Below, in pieces: positions 16,867 through 25,733 of a stretch of DNA of 64,000 nucleotides. The stretch is from an uncultured Oscillospiraceae bacterium (GTDB lineage: Bacteria; Bacillota; Clostridia; Oscillospirales; Oscillospiraceae): NCBI GenBank assembly GCA_934569225.1, contig CAKTKC010000009.1, forward strand, positions 42,326-106,325, read 5' to 3'. Made by a program: the position numbers and the translations under genes. Every line of letters starts with the position of its first letter. Position 1 is the first letter of the stretch. The notes below the pieces were generated by a model, which was not told the DNA's origin, did no database searches, and saw nothing but the letters and a program-made list of their open reading frames with translations.

Positions 16867-19800
16867 ATGGTTTATCGGGTATTTGTTGAAAAAAAGAAAG
16901 GTCTGGACAACGAGGCCAAGGGTCTGCTGAATGAGGCTAAGACCCTTCTCGGCATGGAGCGGCTGGAAAACGTCCGGCTGTTCAACCGGTACGACGCGGA
17001 AAACATCACGGAAGACCTGTTCCGGTACGCCGTGAAGACGGTCTTCTCCGAGCCGCAGCTGGATACCGCTTCTGCGTCCATTCAGCTCCCCGGCGCTTGC
17101 GTCTTCGCCGTGGAGGCGCTGCCCGGCCAGTTTGACCAGCGGGCGGATTCCGCCGCCCAGTGCATCCAGATCATCTCTCAGGGCGAGCGTCCCCTGATCC
17201 GCACCGCCAAGGTCTACGCCCTGTACGGCGCACTGACGGACGGGGATATCCGGGAATTCAAGAAATACGTTATTAACCCGGTGGAATGCCGGGAAGCGTC
17301 CCTGGACGTACCGGAAACCCTGGCCATTCGCTACGACATCCCCACGGAGGTGGCGACCCTGACCGGCTTCACGAAACTTAGCCGTGACGAGCTGGCGGAC
17401 TTTATCGCCCACTACGGCCTTGCCATGGATCTGGACGATATCGTCTTCTGCCAGTCCTATTTCCAGGAAGAAGGCCGCGACCCCACCATCACGGAGATCC
17501 GCATGATCGACACCTACTGGTCCGATCACTGCCGCCACACCACCTTCGGCACCATCCTCGACCATGTGACCTTCGAGGATGCCCTGCTGCAAAAGACCTA
17601 CGAGGACTATCTGGAAACCCGGAATGCCCTGGGACGCAGCGAGAAGCCCATCTGCCTGATGGATCTGGCGACCATCGCCGTCAGGCACCTGAAGGCCGCG
17701 GGGAAGCTGCCCAAGCTGGACGAGAGCGAGGAGATCAACGCCTGCACGGTGAAAATGGACGTCACCGTGGACGGTGTCACCGAGCCGTGGCTGCTGCTCT
17801 TTAAGAACGAGACCCACAACCATCCCACGGAGATCGAACCTTTCGGCGGCGCGGCCACCTGCATCGGCGGCGCCATCCGCGACCCCCTGTCCGGGCGGAG
17901 CTACGTCTACGGCGCCATGCGTGTCACCGGTGCGGCCGATCCCCTGACCCCCGTGTCCGAGACCATCCCCGGCAAGCTGCCCCAGCGGAAGATCGTCACC
18001 ACCGCCGCTGCGGGCTATTCCTCCTACGGCAACCAGATCGGCCTTGCCACAGGCATTGTGGATGAAATTTACCATCCCGGCTACGCCGCCAAGCGCATGG
18101 AGATCGGCGCGGTCATCGCCGCCGCTCCCGCGGAAAACGTGCGCCGGGAGCGCCCTGACCCCGGCGACGTGGTCATCCTGCTGGGCGGCAACACCGGCCG
18201 GGACGGCATCGGCGGCGCGACGGGTTCCTCCAAAGCTCATACCCAGCAGTCGGTGGAAACCTGCGGCTCCGAGGTGCAGAAGGGCAACGCCCCCGAGGAG
18301 CGGAAGCTCCAGCGCCTGTTCCGTAACGGCGAAGCCTCCCGTCTCATCAAGCGCTGCAATGACTTTGGCGCGGGCGGCGTGTCCGTTGCCATCGGTGAGC
18401 TTGCCGACGGACTGGAAATCGACCTGAACGCCGTTCCCAAGAAATATGAAGGCCTGGATGGCACCGAGCTGGCCATCTCCGAATCTCAGGAGCGGATGGC
18501 CGTTGTCGTGGAAGCAAAGGACGCGGCGCGGTTCCTGGAGCTTGCCGCCACGGAAAACCTGAACGCCGTCCCCGTGGCCGTGGTCACGGAAAGCCCCCGT
18601 CTGGTGATGAACTGGAACGGCAAAAAAATCTGCGACATCAGCCGGGAATTCCTGAACTCCAACGGCGCGGCCAAGCACATGGACGCCGCTGCCGAGAAAG
18701 CACAGAGCTACGGCAAGACCGTCACCGGCGGCTTCGCTGAAAACTTCCTCGCCGTGGCTTCCGATCTGAACACCTGCTCCAAGCGAGGTCTGTCCGAGCG
18801 GTTCGACTCCACCATCGGCGCGGGCACCGTGCTGATGCCCTTCGGCGGCAAATATCAGCTCACCCCTATTCAGGCCATGGTACAGAAAATCTCCGTGGAG
18901 AAGAAGCACACCGACGACTGCTCCTTCATGGCCTTTGGTTACAACCCCTTCATCACCTCCGCGTCCCCCTATCACGGCGCGTATCTGGCTGTGGTGGAGT
19001 CCGTGTGTAAGCTGATCGCCTCCGGCGCGTCCTTCCAGGACACCTATCTGACCTTCCAGGAGTATTTTGAGCGCCTCGGCAAGGATCCCAAGCGCTGGGG
19101 CAAGCCCCTGGCCGCGCTGCTGGGTGCCTTCCGGGCGCAGATGGAGCTGGGCATCGGTGCCATCGGCGGCAAGGACTCTATGTCCGGCTCCTTCGAGAAG
19201 CTGGACGTGCCGCCCACGCTGGTCTCCTTCGCCGTCACCACCGGCAAGACCGGCGAGGTCGTCTCCCCCGAATTCAAGGCCGCGGGTCACAAGGTCTGCC
19301 TGCTGACCCCCGCCTACGACGAAAACGGCCTGCCCGAAACCGCTTCTCTGCTGGAAACCTTTGCCACCGTCACCAGCTTGCTGCGCAGCGGCAGGGCCGT
19401 GGCCGCCTACACCCCTGGCATGGGCGGCGTCGCGGAGGCCGTGATGAAGATGGGCTTCGGCAACGGCTTCGGCTTCGCCTTTGACGACGCGCTGACCCTT
19501 GACGAGCTGTTCGGCTACGCCTACGGCAGCTTCGTGCTGGAAATGGCCGAGGGCACCGTGGGCAAAGTCCTGGGCGTCACCACCGCAGACGGCGGCTTCT
19601 ACTATCACGGCGAGACTCTGTCCCAAGCCGAAGTTCTCAGCGCCTACGAAAACAAGCTGGAATCCGTCTACGCCTGCAACATCCCCACCCCGGCGCAGAG
19701 CATGGAGACCTTCTCCTATGTCACATCCCAGCGGAAAGCCCCCGCCGTCAAGGCGGCAAAGCCCAAAGTCCTGATTCCCGCCTTCCCCGGCACCAACTGC

Positions 19801-20556
19801 GAATACGACTCCGCCAAGGCCGTCCGTGACGCGGGGGCGGAGCCGGAGATCATCGTCATCAACAATCTGAGCGCCGACGGCATTGCCCGCAGCGTGGAGC
19901 GGTTCGCAGAGGAACTGAAAACCGCCCAGATGGTGTTCATCCCCGGCGGCTTCTCCGGCGGCGACGAGCCGGACGGCTCCGGCAAGTTCATCACCGCGTT
20001 CTTCCGCAACGCCGCCGTCAAGGAGGGCGTCACCGCCCTTCTGGAGCAGCGGGACGGCCTGATGTGCGGCATCTGCAACGGCTTCCAGGCACTGATCAAG
20101 CTGGGGTTAGTACCCTACGGCAAAATCATCGACACCGACGAGACCTGCCCCACCCTGACCTTCAACAACATTTCCCGCCACCAGAGCCGTATCGTCCGCA
20201 CCCGGGTCGCCTCCAACAAGTCCCCGTGGCTGGCGCTGACCAACGTGGGCGATGTGTACAGCGTCCCCATTTCCCACGGCGAGGGCAAGTTCCTGGCCTC
20301 GGAAGAGCTGATCCGTCAGCTGGCGGCCAACGGCCAGATCGCCACCCAGTACGTTGACCTGGACGGCAACGCCACCGCCGACGTCCACTTCAACCCCAAC
20401 GGCTCTCTGTACGCCATCGAGGGCATCACCTCCCCCGACGGCCGGGTCTTCGGCAAAATGGGCCACAGCGAGCGCATCGGCTCCGGCCTGTACAAGAACG
20501 TCCCCGGCGAGTACAACATCCGCATGTTTGAAGCGGCGGTCAAATACTTCCGATAA
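16867..20556 (+). CDS. purL: Phosphoribosylformylglycinamidine synthase (single-chain PurL)
   Basis: A 1229-residue FGAM synthase that carries the PurS-like, PurL and PurQ parts in one chain, as in many Clostridia. Seen in order: an N-terminal PurS-like region (1-150), a linker with DTYWSDHCRHTTF, the first ATP-binding half (KNETHNHPTEIEPFGGAATC), a second half (GGKDSMSGSF near 770) and a C-terminal class I glutaminase: LIPAFPGTNCEYDS, then the nucleophile Cys in GLMCGICNGFQAL, and the His in ISHGEGKF. Unlike the PurF-like protein of this operon, its glutaminase keeps its catalytic residues. It has an AGGAGG ribosome-binding site and is the last gene, followed by a strong terminator. Confidence 0.95.
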   Translation: MVYRVFVEKKKGLDNEAKGLLNEAKTLLGMERLENVRLFNRYDAENITEDLFRYAVKTVFSEPQLDTASASIQLPGACVFAVEALPGQFDQRADSAAQCIQIISQGERPLIRTAKVYALYGALTDGDIREFKKYVINPVECREASLDVPETLAIRYDIPTEVATLTGFTKLSRDELADFIAHYGLAMDLDDIVFCQSYFQEEGRDPTITEIRMIDTYWSDHCRHTTFGTILDHVTFEDALLQKTYEDYLETRNALGRSEKPICLMDLATIAVRHLKAAGKLPKLDESEEINACTVKMDVTVDGVTEPWLLLFKNETHNHPTEIEPFGGAATCIGGAIRDPLSGRSYVYGAMRVTGAADPLTPVSETIPGKLPQRKIVTTAAAGYSSYGNQIGLATGIVDEIYHPGYAAKRMEIGAVIAAAPAENVRRERPDPGDVVILLGGNTGRDGIGGATGSSKAHTQQSVETCGSEVQKGNAPEERKLQRLFRNGEASRLIKRCNDFGAGGVSVAIGELADGLEIDLNAVPKKYEGLDGTELAISESQERMAVVVEAKDAARFLELAATENLNAVPVAVVTESPRLVMNWNGKKICDISREFLNSNGAAKHMDAAAEKAQSYGKTVTGGFAENFLAVASDLNTCSKRGLSERFDSTIGAGTVLMPFGGKYQLTPIQAMVQKISVEKKHTDDCSFMAFGYNPFITSASPYHGAYLAVVESVCKLIASGASFQDTYLTFQEYFERLGKDPKRWGKPLAALLGAFRAQMELGIGAIGGKDSMSGSFEKLDVPPTLVSFAVTTGKTGEVVSPEFKAAGHKVCLLTPAYDENGLPETASLLETFATVTSLLRSGRAVAAYTPGMGGVAEAVMKMGFGNGFGFAFDDALTLDELFGYAYGSFVLEMAEGTVGKVLGVTTADGGFYYHGETLSQAEVLSAYENKLESVYACNIPTPAQSMETFSYVTSQRKAPAVKAAKPKVLIPAFPGTNCEYDSAKAVRDAGAEPEIIVINNLSADGIARSVERFAEELKTAQMVFIPGGFSGGDEPDGSGKFITAFFRNAAVKEGVTALLEQRDGLMCGICNGFQALIKLGLVPYGKIIDTDETCPTLTFNNISRHQSRIVRTRVASNKSPWLALTNVGDVYSVPISHGEGKFLASEELIRQLAANGQIATQYVDLDGNATADVHFNPNGSLYAIEGITSPDGRVFGKMGHSERIGSGLYKNVPGEYNIRMFEAAVKYFR

Positions 20557-20571
20557 CTCCCTTTCCTCCAT

Positions 20572-20610
20572 AAAGGCGCTGTCTCACAAAACCGCGAGAC
20601 AGCGCCTTTT
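20572..20610. terminator. Bidirectional terminator between purL and the MATE gene
   Basis: A 14-bp stem (20572-20585 with 20596-20609, reading aaaggcgctgtctc) has T-runs on both sides. It serves the plus-strand pur operon and the convergent minus-strand MATE gene. Confidence 0.85.
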
Positions 20611-20616
20611 CAGGTT

Positions 20617-22005
20617 TTACGCATTCAGTTCCCGGTAGGTTTTCCCTATGATGACCGCCGAGATGAGAAAGGTCAGAACGTCCGAGACCGGCATGGAATA
20701 CAACACACCGTCCAGCCCGAAGAATACCGGCAGCAGCAGCGCGAATCCCACGCCGAACACCACCTCCCGGAACATGGACAGCAGCGTGGAGGGCAGCGCC
20801 TTGCCCACCGCTTGCAAAAAGATGAAGCACGCCTTGTTGACGCAGGCCAGCACCATCATGCACAAGTACACACGGAAGGCCTTAATGGCAAAATCTGTAT
20901 AGTAACTGCTCTCATTGGCCGCGCCGAAAATGGCGATCAGCTGCCGGGGGAAGCCCTCGGCCAGCACCAGCGCCGCCGCACCCACCAGCGCTTCTGCGAT
21001 CAGCAGTCTGGTGAATAGCTCCCGGACACGCATCTTTTTCTCCGCGCCCATGTTGTAGCCCACAATGGGGATGCAGCCCGCCGCCATGCCGACCACAATG
21101 GATATGACGATCTGGAAAAACTTCATCACGATACCAACCACCGCCATGGGGATCTGGGCGTACTGCTCCTGGCCGAAAATTGCATCCAGCGCGCCGTATT
21201 TGCGGAGCATATTGTTGATGGCCGCCATGGCCGCGACCAGACTGATCTGGGACAGGAAGCTGGTAATGCCCAGCGCCAGCGTCCGCCCGCAGATATGCCC
21301 CCGCAGGACATAGTCGCCGGACGCGGACTTGATGATCTTCATGTGCAGCAGGTACCACACGGCAAGCAGAGCCGTCACCACCTGCCCGATGACCGTCGCC
21401 ACGGCCGCGCCCATCATGCCCCATTTGCAGAGGAAGATGAAAATGGGGTCGATAATGATGTTGATGACCGCGCCCGCCAGTGTGGAGATCATGGCAAACC
21501 TGGGGCTGCCGTCGGCGCGGATGACGGGGTTCATGGCCTGGCCGAACATGTAAAACGGGATGCCCAGGGTGATGTAAAAGAAGTATTCCTGAGAATAGCG
21601 GAACGTCTCCGCGTTGACCGTGCCGCCGAACATGGCAATGATGCCGTCCGCAAAAATGAGGTACAGCGCCGTTAAGACAAGGCTGCTTACCACGGTCAGC
21701 ACGACGGCATTGCCGACGCTGCGTCTGGCTTCCTCCATTTCGTTCCTGCCCAGCGCCATGCTGACAAAGGCGCAGCAGCCGTCGCCGACCATGACGGCGA
21801 TGGCCAGCGCCACCACCGTCAGCGGGAAAATGACGGTATTGGCCGCGTTGCCGTAGGAGCCTAAGTAGCTGGCGTTGGCAATAAAAATCTGGTCAACGAT
21901 GTTATACAGCGCCCCCACCAGCAGCGAGATAATGCAGGGAACGGCGTACTGGCGCATAAGCCTTCCGATACGCTCCGTTCCCAGAAACTGATTTCCTGTC
22001 TCCAT
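20617..22005 (-). CDS. MATE family efflux transporter
   Basis: A 462-residue inner-membrane protein with 12 predicted helices in two pseudo-symmetric halves. Typical MATE features: PCIISLLVGALYNIVDQIFI in helix 1, GDGCCAFVSMALGRNEMEEA, AMNPVIRADGSPRFAM, and PIVGYNMGAEKKMRVRE in the second half. MATE proteins export drugs, metabolites or cations in exchange for H+ or Na+. ATG 22005 is preceded by AAAGGTGATTTT; an upstream in-frame ATG at 22026 lacks a site and sits in the leader hairpin. A promoter at 22315-22343 implies a leader of about 300 nt with four stems, so leader-based regulation is likely. Confidence 0.9.
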   Translation of the reverse strand: METGNQFLGTERIGRLMRQYAVPCIISLLVGALYNIVDQIFIANASYLGSYGNAANTVIFPLTVVALAIAVMVGDGCCAFVSMALGRNEMEEARRSVGNAVVLTVVSSLVLTALYLIFADGIIAMFGGTVNAETFRYSQEYFFYITLGIPFYMFGQAMNPVIRADGSPRFAMISTLAGAVINIIIDPIFIFLCKWGMMGAAVATVIGQVVTALLAVWYLLHMKIIKSASGDYVLRGHICGRTLALGITSFLSQISLVAAMAAINNMLRKYGALDAIFGQEQYAQIPMAVVGIVMKFFQIVISIVVGMAAGCIPIVGYNMGAEKKMRVRELFTRLLIAEALVGAAALVLAEGFPRQLIAIFGAANESSYYTDFAIKAFRVYLCMMVLACVNKACFIFLQAVGKALPSTLLSMFREVVFGVGFALLLPVFFGLDGVLYSMPVSDVLTFLISAVIIGKTYRELNA

Positions 22006-22026
22006 AAAATCACCTTTCTTTGACAT

Positions 22027-22304
22027 AAAACTTCATGCATGAACACCGCACCACGAAAATGCGCAAATGCCGGTGCATGAAGTTTTTTGTGCATCATTTC
22101 CGGTTGCCCCGCAGGGGCGAGGAAATGGCACATTTCTTATTTTGCTATGCTTTTGCATAGCAAAATAATGCGTAAGCCCGTCAAAATCCGGACTTACGCA
22201 TTTTTGCTGCACGATTTTCCTATAAAATTTTCTGCCTCTCACCCGTTTCCGCAAAAAATGCGTGCGGCGTTTCTGCAACCGGATTTACGCAGAAACGCCA
22301 CACG
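22027..22304 (-). promoter_or_regulatory. Structured 5' leader of the MATE gene (four hairpins)
   Basis: Transcribed from the promoter at 22315-22343. In transcript order: stem 1 (22298-22288 with 22276-22266, extended by GCGTG/CACGC), followed by ATTTTTTG, is terminator-like; stem 2 is 22200-22193 with 22176-22169; stem 3 is 22166-22155 with 22150-22139, 12 bp with a 4-nt loop; stem 4 is 22086-22074 with 22039-22027, 13 bp enclosing CACCG/CGGTG, next to the ribosome-binding site. Stems 1 and 2 share GCGTAA(A/G)TCCGG. I do not recognise a known riboswitch class. Confidence 0.5.
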
Positions 22305-22314
22305 CTGTATGCTT

Positions 22315-22343
22315 ATTATAACGGATGGGATGGAAAATTTCAA
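22315..22343 (-). promoter_or_regulatory. Promoter of the MATE gene
   Basis: Minus strand: TTGAAA (22343-22338), a 17-bp spacer and TATAAT (22320-22315). The start point near 22307 gives a leader of roughly 300 nt. Confidence 0.75.
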
Positions 22344-22360
22344 ATGCTTTTTTCAGTAAA

Positions 22361-22390
22361 AAATCGGCGCCCGGAAACGGGCGCCGATTT
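22361..22390 (-). terminator. Terminator of the rpmH-rnpA-yidD-yidC-jag operon
   Basis: A 13-bp stem (22361-22373 with 22378-22390) with loop GAAA lies 12 bases after the jag stop, with a T-rich tail on the minus strand. Confidence 0.85.
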
Positions 22391-22402
22391 TCGCATACCG
22401 TC

Positions 22403-23305
22403 TTATCTCACGTACTCGATCACCACGCGGCGGTTGGGTTCTACGCCGGTGGAGTGGGTGGTGATGTTCTCCATGTCCTGCAAAGCCGCGTGGATCACGT
22501 GGCGCTCGTAGGCGTTCATGGGCTCCAGAGTGGTGCGGCGGCGGGCTTTCAGCACCTGCTGCGCCTTCTTCCGGGCGTAGCGGCGCAGGCTTTCCTCCCG
22601 CTTCTCCCGGTAGCACTCTGCATCCACGTTGACGCGGATGTGACCTTCCACATCCCGGTTGATGGTGTAGTTGGTCAGATGCTGAATGGCGTCCAGGGTG
22701 TCGCCCCGGCGGCCGATCAGGTAGCCCAGGTCGTCGCCCACCAGGTCAACCTTGTACGTATTGCCCTCGTCCTTCCAGCAGTGGGGAACGGCGTTGGAAT
22801 CCATATGCTCCAGCAGACCCTTGATGAAGACCTCGATCTTTTCCTCCACGGAACCGGGTTCAGCGGGGGTGTAGGTCCTGGGAGCGGCAGGCGCCTTGGG
22901 TTTTTCCGGACGGGGGGGCTTGGGAGGACGGGGTCTGTCCTGCCTGGGCGGCTCAGGACGCTTTGCAGGTGCGGGCGTGGGAGCGGGCTGAGCGGGCTTC
23001 GGCGCCTCGGCCTTGGGCATCTGGGGGGCTTCCGGCTTCTTCACCGGGGCGGCAGGAGCCTTGGGCTTGGAGCGGGACGCGCTGCCCAGAGCGCTCTTGG
23101 GCTTCTCTTCCTTCTCCGGCACGGGGTCGGGAACCTCATAGGTCACCTGCACCTTGGCGCTCTGGGCGCCGAAGCCCAGGAAGCCGGACTTGGCCTGCTG
23201 CAGCACCGTGACGGACACGCTGTCACGATCCAGCCCCAGCTGGCTCAGCGCGGTTTCAATGGCAAGATCAATGGTCTTGCCGGACGTGATAATCGACTTT
23301 TCCAT
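22403..23305 (-). CDS. jag: Jag / KhpB RNA-binding protein
   Basis: A 300-residue protein with a Jag_N domain (1-55, including LQQAKSGFLGFGAQ), a long Pro/Lys/Ala-rich linker (70-150), a KH domain with the GxxG loop in LIGRRGDTL (about residue 198) and a C-terminal R3H domain (NAYERHVIHAAL). KhpB binds RNA, pairs with KhpA, and influences cell elongation and sporulation in Firmicutes. The linker is longer than in Bacillus. It starts three bases after the yidC stop, the standard yidC-jag arrangement. Confidence 0.92.
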   Translation of the reverse strand: MEKSIITSGKTIDLAIETALSQLGLDRDSVSVTVLQQAKSGFLGFGAQSAKVQVTYEVPDPVPEKEEKPKSALGSASRSKPKAPAAPVKKPEAPQMPKAEAPKPAQPAPTPAPAKRPEPPRQDRPRPPKPPRPEKPKAPAAPRTYTPAEPGSVEEKIEVFIKGLLEHMDSNAVPHCWKDEGNTYKVDLVGDDLGYLIGRRGDTLDAIQHLTNYTINRDVEGHIRVNVDAECYREKREESLRRYARKKAQQVLKARRRTTLEPMNAYERHVIHAALQDMENITTHSTGVEPNRRVVIEYVR

Positions 23306-23308
23306 GGT

Positions 23309-24559
23309 TTATTCCTCCATAGACTTGGGCGCGTAGCGGTCGGGGTCATAGTTGCGCCCCTTGCAGAAGGGACGGTCAGAAACGCCGGACAGAGGCGCGT
23401 TTTCCTCCTGGGCGGTTTCCTCCGCAATGCCCTTCCGGGCGGCGTACTCCTTGGCAGCCGCGGCCTTGGCGGCCTGCTCCTGATCCCGCTGCTGCTTCTC
23501 CAGCTTCTTCTTGCTGGTGTTGGCGGTGATGCCGTCGGGGTTGGCGGCACGGCGCTCCGCGCGGATGCGCTCCTTCTCGGCCTCGATGCGCTCCTGCTCC
23601 ACGGCCTTCTGCAGACGCACGGCGTCTTCCGCGTCATAGATCTTGCGGTAGTGGTTGGTCATGATCGGGTCGGAGATCATTCTCACCACGCCGCCGATGA
23701 ACCAGTACAGGGACAGTCCGGCGGAAACGGTGAAGCCGATCCACAGAGACATCAGGGGCATCATCCACATCATGACCTTCATGGACTGATTCTGCTGGGA
23801 ATTCTTGGCAGTCTCCTTGTCCTGAACGCCGTTTTCGTCGGTGATGACGGAGTCGTTGGTCTTCTGGCTGATGACCATCTGCAGCAGCTGACAGGCGGCA
23901 GAGGTCAAGGCGATGAGGAACGCACCAATGTGCGCCCAGTCCCACGCCCAGCTGGCGGAGAAGACATTGAACTGGGGCACAGCACCCAGGTTAATGCCCA
24001 GGAAATCGAAATTGATACCGGCAAGAACGGTCTCGCTGATGCCGGGGATGGCGGCGCGCAGCTCAGATGCATACTGAGGAATCAGCTGCGCGGCGACGAC
24101 CTGCTCGTAAGCAGAGTTGGAATTGAACATATCCGGCGCAGCCGTCTTGATGACCTCCACGATCTGCTTTGCCGTGTCGGCGGACTGCATCAGGATGTAG
24201 GTAATGGGCTGGCGGATAACGGCGAACAGGGGGAACAGAATCAGAATGGGAATGAAGCTCCACAGGCAGCCGCCGCCCATGGAAACGCCCTCGGATTTCT
24301 GAAGCTCCTGGATGGCCTGGTTCTGGCGCTGGGGGTCGTCCGCGTACTTCTGCTGGATGGCCTGCATCCGGGGCGTCAGACGGGACATCTTCATCATGCT
24401 CTTCTTGGACTTCGCGTTCAGGGGCAGCAGGATCAGCTGCACGATGACGGCGAACAGGATCATGGCGACGCCGTAGTTGTGGGTCGTTTCATACAGAACC
24501 GACAATAGCCACCCGAACGGCACGGTTATGATGTCCGATAATTGGAATGCGAGAAACAT
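23309..24559 (-). CDS. yidC: Membrane protein insertase YidC/SpoIIIJ
   Basis: A 416-residue polytopic insertase that places proteins into the inner membrane, alone or with SecYEG. Seen: TTHNYGVAMILFAVIVQLILL, a cytoplasmic hairpin with MKMSRLTPRMQAIQQKYADD, the hydrophobic groove helices, a final GLSLYWFIGGVVRMISDPIM, and a charged Gln/Lys/Glu-rich C-terminal tail of about 100 residues that may contact the ribosome. No lipobox is present at the N-terminus. The ATG at 24559 follows GAAGGAGGAAAGGCA; longer upstream frames are not supported. It sits in the classic rpmH-rnpA-yidD-yidC-jag order. Confidence 0.95.
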   Translation of the reverse strand: MFLAFQLSDIITVPFGWLLSVLYETTHNYGVAMILFAVIVQLILLPLNAKSKKSMMKMSRLTPRMQAIQQKYADDPQRQNQAIQELQKSEGVSMGGGCLWSFIPILILFPLFAVIRQPITYILMQSADTAKQIVEVIKTAAPDMFNSNSAYEQVVAAQLIPQYASELRAAIPGISETVLAGINFDFLGINLGAVPQFNVFSASWAWDWAHIGAFLIALTSAACQLLQMVISQKTNDSVITDENGVQDKETAKNSQQNQSMKVMMWMMPLMSLWIGFTVSAGLSLYWFIGGVVRMISDPIMTNHYRKIYDAEDAVRLQKAVEQERIEAEKERIRAERRAANPDGITANTSKKKLEKQQRDQEQAAKAAAAKEYAARKGIAEETAQEENAPLSGVSDRPFCKGRNYDPDRYAPKSMEE

Positions 24560-24617
24560 TGCCTTTCCTCCTTCGAGATTATGGGTCGGCTCAGGGTGCG
24601 CCCTGAGTCCCAATTGG

Positions 24618-24830
24618 TCATGGTACCGGGTCGTAGATATCCCCGCGGTAGAAGGGATTGCATCGCAAAAACCGCTTCAGGGCAAGCCAGCCGCCCTTGA
24701 GGATACCGTACTTGCTGACGGCTTCGTAGGCATAAGCGGAACAGGTGGGGCGAAACCGGCACCGTGCCGGAAACGCCGGGGAGATCCAGCGCTGATAGAA
24801 CCGAATGAGAGCCAGAAACATCTTCTTCAT
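24618..24830 (-). CDS. yidD: Membrane protein insertion efficiency factor YidD
   Basis: A 70-residue protein with the full YidD signature: [10 protein letters not shown], then [20 protein letters not shown], with the conserved CRFxPTCSxYA core. It associates with the inner face of the membrane and helps YidC. It starts nine bases after rnpA. Confidence 0.95.
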   Translation of the reverse strand: MKKMFLALIRFYQRWISPAFPARCRFRPTCSAYAYEAVSKYGILKGGWLALKRFLRCNPFYRGDIYDPVP

Positions 24831-24839
24831 AACCGCAGC

Positions 24840-25184
24840 TTAAGTCTCTACTTTCTTCAGAAGTCCTGCTTTTTTCGCAAGGGCTAAGTAGCTTGCCGTC
24901 AGCTTCTCGAAGGGAGCCTCCACGGCCTTCGTCCTTGCCACCACCACAATGTCCCAGCCGGGCTGGAACTTTTCCTCGTTCAGGCGGTAGACCTCCCGGA
25001 TGCGGCGGCGGGTGCGGTTGCGCACGTGGGCTTTGCCCAGCTTTTTGCTGACGGTGACGCCCACCCGGTTCCCGTCCGTGCGGTTCTTTCTGGCGTATAG
25101 CACCAGCAGACCGTCGGCAACGCCGGAGGTGTGATACAGGCGCCTGAAAATATGGTTGAGCTTCAGGCTGGTTGAATACTTCAT
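24840..25184 (-). CDS. rnpA: Ribonuclease P protein component
   Basis: A 114-residue basic protein that binds the RNase P RNA and helps it cut 5' leaders from pre-tRNAs. The RNR signature is intact: KLGKAHVRNRTRRRIREVYR. The length is normal. It sits downstream of rpmH, but the two are separated by a 167-bp palindromic element and a further GC hairpin at about 25204-25245, so its expression relative to rpmH may be altered. Confidence 0.95.
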   Translation of the reverse strand: MKYSTSLKLNHIFRRLYHTSGVADGLLVLYARKNRTDGNRVGVTVSKKLGKAHVRNRTRRRIREVYRLNEEKFQPGWDIVVVARTKAVEAPFEKLTASYLALAKKAGLLKKVET

Positions 25185-25271
25185 ACTGTTTCCTCGCTAA
25201 AAAGGGAGCGGGGCGAACGTTCCATTCACCCCGCTGTAGCTCCCGTTTCGCTCTTAAGCGCTTTTTCCGCT

Positions 25272-25438
25272 CTAGGGTGTATCTGAAAACTGGCGAAATG
25301 ACCGGCAGCAAGGGATTTTTGTCCTGAGCAAGCCATTTTTCCACAGGAATACTTGTTGTATTTCAAGGGAAAATGGCGCGGCGCAGGGCAAAAAGACCCG
25401 CTGATTGGGCATTTTGACAGTTTTCAGATGCACCCTAG
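25272..25438. repeat. 167-bp imperfect palindrome (MITE-like) between rpmH and rnpA
   Basis: Both ends read CTAGGGTG(C/T)ATCTGAAAAC in inverted orientation (from 25272 and from 25438). Homology between the halves continues inwards (AATACTTGTTG, CCATTTTCC and flanking bases), so the whole unit folds into one long hairpin. No open frame is inside. The shape fits a non-autonomous MITE or a transcribed RNA structure. No second copy was found in this window. Confidence 0.7.
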
Positions 25439-25457
25439 TAACCCACGGACATACGCA

Positions 25458-25592
25458 TCAGGCGGACAGAACCTTGCGGCCCTTCGCACGACGGCGGGCC
25501 AGAACCTTGCGGCCATTGGAAGTAGCCATTCTCTGGCGGAAACCGTGAACCTTGGAACGGTGACGCTTGCTGGGCTGGTAGGTACGCTTCAT
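25458..25592 (-). CDS. rpmH: Ribosomal protein bL34
   Basis: A 44-residue protein starting [18 protein letters not shown] and ending in the Lys/Arg-rich [16 protein letters not shown], a textbook bL34. ATG 25592 is preceded by a perfect AGGAGGTG. A strong promoter lies at 25686-25714. It is the first gene of the rpmH-rnpA-yidD-yidC-jag operon, which in many bacteria starts next to dnaA and oriC. Here a CapA-like gene lies upstream instead, so the origin is not adjacent. Confidence 0.97.
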   Translation of the reverse strand: MKRTYQPSKRHRSKVHGFRQRMATSNGRKVLARRRAKGRKVLSA

Positions 25593-25685
25593 TTAGGATA
25601 CACCTCCTGTCAAAATACAATATGCTCAACAGCCTTTCGGCCGCAGCAACACAAAGTTTGACCGATACTACGGTCATACCTGCTC

Positions 25686-25714
25686 ATTATAACCGAAAAA
25701 CATTGTTTGGTCAA
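25686..25714 (-). promoter_or_regulatory. Promoter of rpmH operon
   Basis: Minus strand: TTGACC (25714-25709), a 17-bp spacer and TATAAT (25691-25686). It gives a leader of about 85 nt before rpmH. Confidence 0.85.
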
Positions 25715-25733
25715 TCTTTTTTTCGTGCTTCTG

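Noticed and set aside
16849..19626. A 925-codon open frame on the minus strand opposite purL
   Set aside because: It mirrors the GC-rich third-position pattern of purL, has Gly/His/Val-heavy low-complexity composition, has no motif, and lies opposite an intact conserved gene.
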